This document shows, piece after piece, positions 35,266 through 44,943 of a DNA stretch of 64,000 bases. The stretch is from Plutella xylostella (taxonomy: Eukaryota; Arthropoda; Insecta; Lepidoptera; Plutellidae), in assembly GCF_932276165.1 (NCBI RefSeq), contig NC_063999.1:8248501-8312500 (forward strand), written 5' to 3'. Positions within the stretch are counted from its first letter, which is position 1. Each line of letters opens with the position of its first letter. The notes beneath the pieces are model-generated. The model saw nothing but the letters and a program-made list of their open reading frames with translations. It was not told the DNA's origin and did no database searches. The translations under genes were made by a program, and so were the position numbers.

Positions 35266-35667
35266 TATATAGTTTATCTGTTCTGTTGTAGTTTGTAAAT
35301 GTGACGATGATATTATTATTTTTTGTTATAGTAACTACCTATATATTTAAATTATGTATGTATATATATATATATTTATACATATATATATCACACACAC
35401 ATATATATATATATATATGTGTGTGTATATATAAGTATATTTTTTCCGTTTATTTTATAATAGTATGTATAAGTAAGTATGTATTCTAGTGTTAAACCAT
35501 AGATATTAAACAAAATTAAACTGTTCTCATTGTCTTTCGCACTACCTATCATTTTCTCCACAACGCCCAAGGTTAACTGGAAGAGAATGCTTTTAGCATT
35601 AAGTTCGCCTATGTACAAATTAATTTATAATATTTTTTTCTTAAAGTCGTCTTATTATTGATTATGG

Positions 35668-35735
35668 GTGCAGCAATGCACCTCTGCCTACCCCGCAAGG
35701 GAGTACATTAGTACAAGGCGTGAGTGTGTGTGTGT
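35668..35735 (+). repeat. SINE type 2 tail, 5' truncated
   Basis: GGGTGCAGCAATGCACCTCT to GTACAAGGCGTGAGTG, then (GT)n. The same 60 bp ends the SINE at 44689-44943 and recurs at 56478-56540. Confidence 0.55.
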
Positions 35736-36229
35736 GTATTAATTATTCATTGAGGTACCTACTAACATGAATTTATGCTGCAATATGCCTCTGACAAGAA
35801 AGTTCTCTATAGCTTCCTTAAACTAGACAAAATTTCCCACTTAATTTATGCAAGGCGAAATTAGAATTATACTTACTATGTCAAGGATTCCAAACAACAT
35901 ATTCAAAATGCAGCGATACCACTTTGGTATGTATATTATTCTTAGCCTAAAATACAAATATGAAGGTAGCTAAAGGTATTTACTGAAAGATTTTGGCCTC
36001 AATCGCCACTCCACCGCCCCGCTCCAGTGGACGGCAGCCCTATACGGAGGTGTTTAGGCGCCTACCTTTTAGCTGCTCATCATAAATGTCCCGCATAAAT
36101 TTACCTTCCATCTCATTATACCTAGAGAGGAAAGTACTTTGGAATACTGTGAATAGGAAATGAAGCAAAATCGTTTACGAACAAAATGCAACTTTGTTGT
36201 TTTATGGAGGGGAATAATATTATCAATGT

Positions 36230-36474
36230 AGTTATGAACCCTCAACCCCTTAGAGTAATCCAAGTACGCGCCTAGGCTTGCATGCCTTGCACTTTCCAGG
36301 TGGTCTGTTAGCAGTAAGTTAGAGTAAGCAAATTGTTATCTTGTTTAGCTCGTAAGTCATTTTGGTCGTTGAATATATCAGATCGATTTAGCATGCGCTT
36401 CTGCTAAGACGTGTCTCGTTTTAATTAAATAATTAGTTTTTAAAAACCTTCCGATCGCTCCCGCAATCTTGACT
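36230..36474 (+). repeat. 5' LTR of the errantivirus
   Basis: 245 bp, starting AGTTATGAACCCTCAACCCC and ending CGCAATCTTGACT. It is identical to the 3' LTR. It contains the U3 promoter, though I see no clear TATA box or AATAAA. Confidence 0.95.
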
Positions 36475-36499
36475 GGCGCAGCCGATTCGGTAGGATAAC
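36474..36499 (+). other. Primer-binding site
   Basis: TGGCGCAGCCGATTCGGTAG begins at the last base of the LTR. TGGCGCA followed by CGGTAGGAT resembles the tRNA-Ser-type sites of insect errantiviruses, here with a small insertion. Confidence 0.65.
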
Positions 36500-36606
36500 T
36501 GAATTATCCCGTGAAAATTCGGTTATAGAACTCTTACCGGTTTTCCGCGCGTTCCGGGAAACGCGCCGCGGATAGTGTTAACAGTGTCCTACTGCGAACC
36601 AAACAA

Positions 36607-36645
36607 ATGTGTCAAGGCGGAAGGATTATACCGACCGGCTGGTGA
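36607..36645 (+). promoter_or_regulatory. Short leader ORF and env splice donor
   Basis: An ATG at 36607 opens a 12-codon frame that stops in unspliced RNA at a TGA overlapping the splice donor (GTGAGT starting at 36642). If spliced to the acceptor ending at 41890, the same ATG would be in phase with the env frame. This is inferred from the sequence. Errantiviruses are known to express env from a spliced RNA. Confidence 0.6.
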
Positions 36646-36863
36646 GTACAACTTTTCACCTCCTGTCCAAATTCCCTCTACAAGTAAAATTTCTTGGGTT
36701 ATCTTGAGATAAGAACTCTCTCATTATAACGTTATCTATGTATAGTTAGAAATATTAGTACTTACTAAAATTTGTAATATATATATACCTATAAATACTT
36801 GTGTTATAAATAAGATTAAAATTTAAACTTAGACTAAGTGAATTGTGTAATAAAATATTCAAA

Positions 36864-38195
36864 ATGCCTGATCAGGTAGGCATGGAGAGTATAACGCTCA
36901 TTCCGGGCGAAGTACTAAAGATCATACCCATCTTTAATGGGGATAAACGCATATTAAATTTGTTTTTGGCTAAAAGCGAATATATTATAGAAAGATTTAG
37001 AGGTAATGAGGCCCAAGACACATATATCATGCATGCTATAACCAGTAGACTAGCAGGTGATGCTGCTGCCCTTGTAAGTGAGAGGCAGGATATTATGCAC
37101 TGGGATAATTTTAAGGAATTACTCGTGCAACATTTTGGAGACCCGCGAAACGAAGAGTGTATTGCCATAGAATTAGAAACTCTCAAAATTAATCCTAACG
37201 AAAGCTATCTTGATTTTTGCAACAGGATCCAGTCAGTGCGTTCTATTTTAATTTCAAAGGTAAATAGAATCGAAGACGCGAACATAAAAAATAGTAAAAT
37301 TGCTATTTACACCAATACGTCACTCAACGTATTTTTGTATAATCTCCCCGAAAATATGGTGCGCATTGTTCGCCTTAAAGCCCCCGCTACTTTGGAAAAA
37401 GCATTGGAAATTGTATTGGAGGAGGTCAATTTCCACGATCAGTATGTTATGCGTAATAAAATGACTCTTCCTAGCTCTATGGTAAAGTCTCAGAACACAC
37501 TAGTAACAACGCCCACACAAAAACTCGACGCAAAGCTTATCAGTTATGGCCAACTCCAGCCAACCGGCCTTAGACCGATATTACCCACCGGTTACACCCC
37601 TCGATTTAATAATAGTATGGCAGTCCAATCATTTAATAATCAACCCTATGGCTACAGGCCGCAGTTAGGGAACAGCAATCCACAAATTGGGTATAGGCCA
37701 CCACAGCCACAATTTGGCTACAAGCCTCCGCAATTCGGATACAAACCCCCGCAGTTCGGATACAAACCCCCGCAGTTCGGCTATAGACCACAGTTTGGTA
37801 TGACAACTGCACAAAAATTCGGAAATAATAATCCTCAACAAATTGGGTACAAACCCACAGTCCCTATTTGGAACAAGCCCGCGGCCGCACCACAGCATGT
37901 TTATTCAAACGATGTGTCGATGAGAACCGCACCTCAGAGACCTAACCAGGGTTTTAAATTAAATGAACTGTGCCTCTACGAAGAGGACCAATACCAACCA
38001 AATTATTACAACCCGGAGCAGTACGTCTACCTAGACGATGTACCTGCAGAACAAGTACATCATCCAGATATCGAAGGTAACTTTTCTGACTGTCAATTAC
38101 AGGAATCATCCGAGGAACTGACACAGGAAAATGCAACCCCTGAACAAATAGAAAATTTTCACATAACAGCCTCAAACATCCCCCGGAAAAATTAG
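36864..38195 (+). CDS. gag: Errantivirus Gag
   Basis: This is a 443-residue structural polyprotein that would form the capsid. The ATG at 36864 is used because the longer frame begins with TTG. The N-terminal two-thirds (about 10-200) is helical and retrotransposon-capsid-like. The C-terminal part is rich in P, Q, Y and G with repeats of GYKPPQF (about 285-310). No CCHC zinc knuckle is present, as usual in errantiviruses. The frame closes with TAG at 38193-38195 and overlaps the open pol frame by 52 nt. Confidence 0.9.
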   Translation: MPDQVGMESITLIPGEVLKIIPIFNGDKRILNLFLAKSEYIIERFRGNEAQDTYIMHAITSRLAGDAAALVSERQDIMHWDNFKELLVQHFGDPRNEECIAIELETLKINPNESYLDFCNRIQSVRSILISKVNRIEDANIKNSKIAIYTNTSLNVFLYNLPENMVRIVRLKAPATLEKALEIVLEEVNFHDQYVMRNKMTLPSSMVKSQNTLVTTPTQKLDAKLISYGQLQPTGLRPILPTGYTPRFNNSMAVQSFNNQPYGYRPQLGNSNPQIGYRPPQPQFGYKPPQFGYKPPQFGYKPPQFGYRPQFGMTTAQKFGNNNPQQIGYKPTVPIWNKPAAAPQHVYSNDVSMRTAPQRPNQGFKLNELCLYEEDQYQPNYYNPEQYVYLDDVPAEQVHHPDIEGNFSDCQLQESSEELTQENATPEQIENFHITASNIPRKN

Positions 38196-41100
38196 AATTA
38201 AATTGTGACCCGAACTTAAAATTACCGCATATTTATCTTCCCGAAATCAACGGTAAATTCATGATAGATTCAGGAAGTATGAAATCTTTTATAAGCCCAC
38301 GTTTAGCATATCAGTATTTTCATGACCAAATAGTTCACGAACCATTCGAAGTGATTAGTACACACTCATCAAGTAAACATAACGAAGTCATAAATATTCC
38401 GCTATTTCCCAGCTTAAATAATTCGGGTCAGCACAAATTCTATATCTACAATGTAGATGCGCGGTACGATGGACTTATCGGCTCTGACTTGTTAGAGCAG
38501 TTACAAGCCATTGTTGATTATAAACATCACGTGTTACGAACGAACACGACATCTATACCTATTATACACAATCGCGAGGACCACGTCATAGAACTGGCCC
38601 CCCGCTCTGAACAACGAGTGAAATTGCCGACTGACTTATATTCAGGCGAAGCGATTTTAAATTTTACGGAATTTTGTGAAGGAGTAAGGATGCCTAGCGC
38701 GCTAGTTAGGTGTACAAATGGATATGCTACCACGGTTATTCAAAATACTCGTGATGAACAGATGACATTAACTATAACACACCCGTTTAAAACGGAACAG
38801 TATGAAAGTAGTACAGAATGTCAGGTTAATAGTATGATGGATGAAAGAAATATTGAAATAGATGAGATATTGACACAAAACTTAGCCAAATTACGACTTG
38901 ATCATATGAATGCGGAAGAACGTCAGCAGATACATAACTTATGTATGGAATATAAGGACATATTTTATAGCGACTTACTTCCTCTCTCATTTACGAATCA
39001 AGTAAAACACTTTATAAGAACAAAGAACGAAGACCCTATATACGTAAAACCCTACAGACAGGCCCCTATACAAGCAGAAGAAATTAAAAATCAGGTGGAA
39101 AATCTTTTGAAAAATAACGTCATTCAGGAATCATTTTCCCCTTGGAGTGCACCAGTGCACCTCGTCCCTAAAAAGATGGATGCATCCGGTGAAGCTAAAT
39201 ATAGGATGGTTATAGATTACAGGCGCTTAAATGACATCACTATAGACGACAAATATCCTCTCCCTAACATAACCGACTTATTTGACAAATTGGGTAAATC
39301 ATCTTACTTTTCTACTTTAGATTTAGCCAGTGGCTACCATCAAATCGAAATCAATGAAAGCGATAGACAAAAGACGGCATTTAGCACCCAGAACGGCCAT
39401 TATGAATTTTTGAGAATGCCGTTCGGCTTAAAGACAGCCCCAGCAACATTTCAACGTGCTATCGATAATGTCCTTCGAGGTTTACAAGGAATACACTGCC
39501 TGGTATACCTAGATGATATTATTATCTATTCTGCAAGCCTAGCAGAACACATACAAAAATTAAGGGCAGTCTTTGAACGACTTAGATCCACCAACTTGAA
39601 AGTACAGCTTGATAAGTCTGAGTTTCTTAGAAAAGAGGTTTTGTACCTTGGGCACACCATTACAAAAGACGGCCTTAAGCCCAATGACGATAAGGTTAAA
39701 GCTGTATTGAACTTTCCCTTACCTAAAACTACGACTGAAATTAAAAGTTTCTTGGGTTTGATTGGATATTATCGAAGATTCATTAAGGACTTCGCTAAAA
39801 TAACTTATCCCTTAACATCTTGCCTTAAAAAGAAAAACCGAATTATAATTGACCAAAAATACATTGACTCATTTCAGAAATGCAAGGAACTTTTAACTAA
39901 CGCACCCCTACTCCAATATCCCGATCCATCTAGACCGTATATTCTTACTACTGACGCATCCTCTGTGGCATTAGGCGCGGTCTTATCGCAAGGCACTGTT
40001 GGCAGCGACCAACCAATCGCCTACGCAAGTAGAGCACTCAGCGACACCGAGTCTCGCTATAGTACTATCGAGAGAGAGCTCCTAGCTATAATATGGGCTG
40101 TAAAACACTTCAGGCCATACTTATACGGCCACAAATTTCTGATTTACACTGACCATCGCCCATTGTCGTGGCTATATTCCATTAAAGAGCCAAATAGTAA
40201 ACTTACCCGATGGCGGTTACGTCTATTAGAATATGACTTCGAAGTCATTTACAAAAATGGCAAACAGAACACCAACGCCGACGCCTTATCTCGAATCAAA
40301 GTGAATGCTTTGACGTCCGATGACGACGCAATGTCTATGCAAGTAAACATTGACGACAAAGAGAAACGGCTTCAAGACCACATAAACGACTTGACTAAAA
40401 ACATAGAAGACTGTTCTAATAAACCCCAACGACATGATTCTTCGACTATCACTATTTCCGATTCCTCTGCAACGATAACAGGCTCTGAAGAACCTGATAA
40501 CTATCCGGTCCGCTCATTGTCGAGTCATTCACAAACTATTCACTCTGCTGAAGACTTAGAATCATTTGGTATTCCTATATTACAAGAGGCTATAGATACG
40601 AAGCCCAATCAAATACTTGTATTCGTTTGGTTTAAGAACGACATACAAGTCACACATACAACTAGAGACAACCAAAAAGTAATAGAGGTATTTTTGCCAC
40701 CAGATAATGAGGATTTAGTGAAGCGCTTTTTAAAGGAATATATTAACCTAAAAACAAAATATTTTATATATTTTGAGGACTTAAGACACCGGAAGTTATT
40801 CACGAAAGTAATAATATATTTATTTAAAAAGGGTTCCGTTGAGTTTTTAGAGTGTACCGAAAGGGTTGTATACATAGAGGATGAGAAAGAACAAAAGGCC
40901 ATTGTGTTGAAAATGCACGAAGGTAAGACCTGTCATCGCGGAATAAAAGAGACGTTAGTTAGGATACGCAGACATTATTACTGGTTAAATATGAGAGATA
41001 CTGTTGCTGCAATATTGAATGGATGTGATGCATGCCAGAGAATGAAGTATGACAGGAAGCCCATAAAGCCCGTTCTACAACTTACACAAACACAGGATGC

Positions 41101-41953
41101 TCCTTTTCAAGAGGTGTTCATAGATTTGTTTACAATTGATGGGATATATTATCTTACCCTCGTAGACGCCTTTAGTAAACTCGCACAGGCAATAGAAGTC
41201 ACAAACCGATCAACTCCTGAAGTTATTCGGGCCCTGATTAAATATTTCTCATACTACGGAATACCTAAGAAAATTACCTGTGACCCCGGAAAAGAGTTTA
41301 ATAACGAGCTCATGAAGGAACTAATGACGATGTATAAAATAGATTTACACATAACAACCCCCAATAATCCAAACTCCACTAGCATTGTAGAAAGATTCCA
41401 CTCAACTATTATCGAAATTTATCGCCTAGCTAAATATGATCAAAAATGTACCGACGCAGCATCTGTCATGACGTACGCCATACTTGCATACAACAACACC
41501 ATACACTCCACCACAGAACTGACACCGTTTGAAGTAGTTTTCGGACATACAGACTCCAGTAAAATCTTTGAGGGAAACTTTGAGAAAAACTACATGCAAC
41601 AATTGTTAAAAGACCATGCAAAGCGTACCAAATTTCTGTATAAACACATAGCTCAAATGACTCTGTTAGGAAAAGAAAAAGTAAAGGAAAAGAAGGGAGG
41701 TGAGACCGGACATGAATTCGCGACAGGTGAAGATATCTATGTTAAAGATATCAATATTAGGAAGAGTAAAGATAAGCCCAGATATAATAAAGCGGAAGTT
41801 GTAGGTCAGGTACAAAGAAATATTATTCCCGTAAGGATAGGACATAGAGATACCAAAGTCCCCATTAAAAATGTGAAACGTCGCCCACAGGTGGTGTCTG
41901 GTCACCCTGACCCTGATCACGTTGAGCCAGGCCCATCATCTGCTCAAAATTGA
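38144..41953 (+). CDS. pol: Errantivirus Pol (PR-RT-RNase H-IN), read by -1 frameshift
   Basis: The polyprotein would process and replicate the element. The frame is open from 38144, in -1 relative to gag, and overlaps gag's end. The first ATG is 38261, but frameshifting in the overlap near the A-run before the gag stop is the usual mode. Domains in order: aspartic protease with DSG at 38267; reverse transcriptase with LDLASGYHQI, MPFGLKTAPATFQR and YLDD (about 39505); RNase H (TDASSVALGAVLSQ, TDHRPLSW); and integrase with an HHCC zinc finger (about 40915-41036) and a DD35E core (FID, CDPGKEF, VERF). All signature residues are present. It ends at 41953, inside the env frame. Confidence 0.93.
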   Translation, partial: TNRKFSHNSLKHPPEKLELNCDPNLKLPHIYLPEINGKFMIDSGSMKSFISPRLAYQYFHDQIVHEPFEVISTHSSSKHNEVINIPLFPSLNNSGQHKFYIYNVDARYDGLIGSDLLEQLQAIVDYKHHVLRTNTTSIPIIHNREDHVIELAPRSEQRVKLPTDLYSGEAILNFTEFCEGVRMPSALVRCTNGYATTVIQNTRDEQMTLTITHPFKTEQYESSTECQVNSMMDERNIEIDEILTQNLAKLRLDHMNAEERQQIHNLCMEYKDIFYSDLLPLSFTNQVKHFIRTKNEDPIYVKPYRQAPIQAEEIKNQVENLLKNNVIQESFSPWSAPVHLVPKKMDASGEAKYRMVIDYRRLNDITIDDKYPLPNITDLFDKLGKSSYFSTLDLASGYHQIEINESDRQKTAFSTQNGHYEFLRMPFGLKTAPATFQRAIDNVLRGLQGIHCLVYLDDIIIYSASLAEHIQKLRAVFERLRSTNLKVQLDKSEFLRKEVLYLGHTITKDGLKPNDDKVKAVLNFPLPKTTTEIKSFLGLIGYYRRFIKDFAKITYPLTSCLKKKNRIIIDQKYIDSFQKCKELLTNAPLLQYPDPSRPYILTTDASSVALGAVLSQGTVGSDQPIAYASRALSDTESRYSTIERELLAIIWAVKHFRPYLYGHKFLIYTDHRPLSWLYSIKEPNSKLTRWRLRLLEYDFEVIYKNGKQNTNADALSRIKVNALTSDDDAMSMQVNIDDKEKRLQDHINDLTKNIEDCSNKPQRHDSSTITISDSSATITGSEEPDNYPVRSLSSHSQTIHSAEDLESFGIPILQEAIDTKPNQILVFVWFKNDIQVTHTTRDNQKVIEVFLPPDNEDLVKRFLKEYINLKTKYFIYFEDLRHRKLFTKVIIYLFKKGSVEFLECTERVVYIEDEKEQKAIVLKMHEGKTCHRGIKETLVRIRRHYYWLNMRDTVAAILNGCDACQRMKYDRKPIKPVLQLTQTQDAPFQEVFIDLFTIDGIYYLTLVDAFSKLAQAIEVTNRSTPEVIRALIKYFSYYGIPKKITCDPGKEFNNELMKELMTMYKIDLHITTPNNPNSTSIVERFHSTIIEIYRLAKYDQKCTDAASVMTYAILAYNNTIHSTTELTPFEVVFGHTDSSKIFEGNFEKNYMQQLLKDHAKRTKFLYKHIAQMTLLGKEKVKEKKGGETGHEFATGEDIYVKDINIRKSKDKPRYNKAEVVGQVQRNIIPVRIGHRDTKVPIKNVKRRPQVVSGHPDPDHVEPGPSSAQN

Positions 41954-43634
41954 GAAAAACCCAGGCGTACTACCCGTTAAACGAGGCCATGCTTATAAGC
42001 AGGAAGATAAGTGGATTATTATTAAAGTGTTAGATTTAAGCGACTTATACAAAGATTTAGTTTTTAACATAGATAAGTATAATGAGTTTTCTAAATTAGT
42101 AGATATAAACAAACCAAATGCATATGAGTTTTTCGATTTACGCAAACAGGTAGATTTCCTTAAAGAAAAGGCTATAAGTAAATCCGGAGAGCTAACGCCA
42201 ACGCGTAGATTCAAACGAGGCATTATCAACCCCTTAGGATCACTGATTAAAGTTATTACAGGAAACCTGGATAATCAAGACGCTATTCGTTACGAGTCAC
42301 TAATATCTCAGTTAAAGGGCAATCAGATTATTACAGATAAGAAAATTATGGTTATCTCCAAAATGATGGACAGTTTCATAAATAGTACTGAAACCCTGCA
42401 TGAAAATACTTTAACATTAGACGCACGTTTCAAAAAGATGGAAAAACTTGTAAAAACTATAGCAAATAAGGAAACCAGTTATATATACTCAGTATACATT
42501 TTAAGTATGTTTAATATGTTCTTAAATAATTTTCGAACCATTCATACTACTATACAAGAAATTGAAACTGCGTTGGCCTTCAGCAAATTGTCAGTATTAC
42601 ACCAAAGTATTGTGAACTCTACAGAATTATTATCTTTGTTACAATCTATTTCTAAAAATGCAAATTTAATGTACCCAGCAACTCTTGAAAATTTGGTTAA
42701 TCTGGAAAAGACAATAATTGTTAAAAGCTATGTAAAAGAGAGTCAGATAACGTTCATAATGGAGGTACCCTTAATAGATAATAATACCTATAGCTACTAT
42801 CAAATATATTCACTACCTATATATAATAGCAGTCGCAATATAACCCAAGTAATTATTCCCAAACACCCCTACCTATTGGTGAAAGGTTCGGAATACCTGC
42901 CGGTCCAACACCCCTGCGAGCAGCTCGCCTCCGACGACCAGTTCCTGTGTACCGAGGATAGCACTGTCTTGTACTCACCACCTACCTGTGTAGAACAGCT
43001 GATGAAATTTAGTATAAATTATAATGCCTGCATCCCATACGCTATAGATATAGAGACAATCAAAGTTCAACGGATTGACTCTACCAGCTGGATTTTATAT
43101 GCACGAGAAAAATCCATGTTTTCCACTCAATGTCAGAATGATATAACACACCAACAGATACAAGGCACCTATATACTAACTATATCTAACATATTATGTG
43201 ATTACCGGCTGGAGAATTTCTACCTACACCATAGACAACACTATTTTACTAGTCTACAGTACAAGGCGTTACCAATAATAGATCTACCAGAGCTTCCACA
43301 AGACAACGTGACTACATCCCGCACCGTGAACGTGAAGGGTGTCAATTTAGACAACCTACGACAGATGTATAACACTCTACAAAGTGAAATTAGTGAAAAC
43401 AGTGAAAATATCTCAATGCCCACAGTGCAAGTGAAAAGTGTTAGCTTAGCAACCCTTATTCTGTATTTTTTGTTAATCATATGTGCCATTGGTTTTTCTA
43501 TGTATAGTTATAGAGTATGGATAATGTCGAAGCTTCGAAATTCCCGGAATCAAGAATCTTCCAGTAATTTCGATCTTGGGGATGGAGGAGTTATGAACCC
43601 TCAACCCCTTAGAGTAATCCAAGTACGCGCCTAG
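41891..43634 (+). CDS. env: Errantivirus Env, spliced second exon
   Basis: This is a class I-like envelope fusion protein of the errantivirus and baculovirus F-protein type, which would mediate entry into cells. The frame is open from 41877 but has no ATG near its start. The acceptor ending at 41890 would join it to the leader ATG at 36607. Right after the acceptor is a short hydrophobic run suited to a signal peptide. A furin-type site (RFKR, about 42216) is followed by a glycine-led hydrophobic fusion-peptide-like segment. The ectodomain has paired cysteines in its second half and a membrane anchor at about 43440-43510. The last 15 codons and the stop lie in the 3' LTR. No damage is seen. 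Confidence 0.85.
43578..43588 (+). other. Polypurine tract
   Basis: GGGGATGGAGG immediately precedes the 3' LTR and would prime plus-strand DNA synthesis. Confidence 0.8.
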
Positions 43635-43833
43635 GCTTGCATGCCTTGCACTTTCCAGGTGGTCTGTTAGCAGTAAGTTAGAGTAAGCAAATTGTTATCT
43701 TGTTTAGCTCGTAAGTCATTTTGGTCGTTGAATATATCAGATCGATTTAGCATGCGCTTCTGCTAAGACGTGTCTCGTTTTAATTAAATAATTAGTTTTT
43801 AAAAACCTTCCGATCGCTCCCGCAATCTTGACT
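43589..43833 (+). repeat. 3' LTR of the errantivirus
   Basis: 245 bp, identical to the 5' LTR and followed by the ATGT target duplication. Its first 46 bases encode the end of Env. Confidence 0.95.
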
Positions 43834-43908
43834 ATGTTGTTTAGCAAAGTTATTGTTTTAGCAACCGAGTGGAGGGAAGTAGTTATGTATGTTTTAGCAT
43901 TATAGTGT

Positions 43909-44441
43909 ACAGGGTGTTGAAAAAAGGGTATAATTTATATATAGAATTTCGGAGCGGTGGTAGCTCAGTCGGGTAAGCGCCCGCTTCTCACGCAAGAGAT
44001 GCGGGTTCGAATCCCGGCGCTGACATGTACCAATGAGTTCTTTTAACTTAAGTACAATGTATACCATCGCTCTTACGGTGAAGGAAAACATCGTGAGGAA
44101 ACCTGCATATCTAGATTTAGCACATCTAGATATGTGAACCCACCAACCCGCAGTGGACCAGCGTGGTGGGGAAATGGTCCAAGCTTAGGAAGGCAGTTTA
44201 GACCTTGGGGATATGCACAAAGGTTCCACTCGAGAGAGCCAGGTGCAGGTACTAACACCCCCACAGAGAATAGAATAGAATAGAATAGAATATATAGAAT
44301 TTCGCGGTGGTTTTTTACTATGGAGAATGACTTTTTTTTTCGCGAATTTTGAAATTCTGCTTTCATTTTGGGGCTTAGATATACCATGCTGCACATGTAG
44401 GTTTCGGCTTAGTGTACCCTTTTTGCAACATCCTGTATATA
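43909..44441. repeat. MITE family B copy carrying a SINE
   Basis: Left end CAGGGTGTTGAAAAAAGGGTAT, right end GGCTTAGTGTACCCTTTTTGCAACATCCTGTATA. The SINE at 43952-44289 splits it. The inner sequence TTTACTATGGAGAATGACTT recurs in the copies near 50.9 and 61.4 kb. Confidence 0.7.
43952..44289 (+). mobile_element. tRNA-derived SINE type 1, full-length
   Basis: A tRNA-like head with A box (GGTGGTAGCTCAGTCGGG) and B box (GGGTTCGAATCCCGGC), a body with two AGATAT hairpin motifs and TGGTCCAAGCTTAGGAAGGC, and an (ATAGA)n tail. The perfect 15-bp target duplication ATATATAGAATTTCG (43937-43951 and 44290-44304) proves insertion into the MITE. The head is SINE, not a functional tRNA gene. Confidence 0.88.
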
Positions 44442-44688
44442 ATTACACCTAGGTACAATAGTATTTCCGAGCTCACCCGTGATGGCTTGAGCGCTATCGA
44501 AAAATACAGAGTCCTTCAGACATTTGCGATATTTATCTCCAAGTCGTGAAAAAATTTGTAGTACTTAGTAGTAAAATGTGAGAATAAAATGTATTATTAC
44601 CTTTGAGAACTCGCTGAGCGATCTTGCCAATTGTTGTTTACCTGCAATAAGACCATAAATCAAAATTTACTCGTTAAAAAAAAAAAAA

Positions 44689-44943
44689 CACGCACTCACG
44701 CCTTGTACTAATGTACTCCCTTGCGGGGTAGGCAGAGGTGCATTGCTGCACCCACTTTTCGCCAGAGTGTTATGTTAGTCCCAATGTAATAGGGGGCGGG
44801 CCTATTGCCATTTTACGAGCACATCCAAGACCCGAGAACAAATATCTGTGTTTAAACAAATATCTGCCCCAGCCGGGAATCGAACCCGGGACCATCGGCT
44901 CAGTAGTCAGGGTCACTAACCACTACGCCATTCGGTCGTCCGC
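44689..44943 (-). mobile_element. tRNA-derived SINE type 2, full-length
   Basis: On the minus strand the head is GACGACCGAATGGCGTAGTG with a B box CGGGTTCGATTCCCGGC, then a body (GGCAATAGGCCCGCCCCCTA). The conserved tail GGGTGCAGCAATGCACCTCT to GGCGTGAGTGCG ends in a T-run. The tail alone recurs at 35668 and 56478. Confidence 0.75.

Larger units (their letters stand above)
36230..43833 (+). mobile_element. Complete errantivirus (Ty3/gypsy-type LTR retroelement with env)
   Basis: This is a 7604-bp endogenous retrovirus with two 245-bp LTRs that are identical over their full length, AGT...ACT termini, and a 4-bp target duplication ATGT (36226-36229 and 43834-43837). It has PBS, gag, pol, env and PPT in order and no interrupting stop in any frame. 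Identical LTRs imply a very recent insertion. Size and organisation match lepidopteran errantiviruses such as TED. It replicates by reverse transcription in the cytoplasm, and the env gene gives the potential for virus-like particles that infect other cells. It lies in intergenic DNA 3.6 kb after the transporter gene. Confidence 0.95.

Noticed and set aside
35301..35489. Open frame over the TA/CA microsatellite
   Set aside because: Translation of simple repeats only.
43952..44030. tRNA gene candidate (good A and B boxes)
   Set aside because: The tRNA-like head is joined to a SINE body and (ATAGA)n tail with a 15-bp target duplication. No intact cloverleaf acceptor end exists. The same applies at 44.9, 51.4 and 17.37 kb.
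44073..44396. Minus-strand frame of 107 codons
   Set aside because: It lies across the SINE and MITE sequence and is the antisense of repeat DNA.
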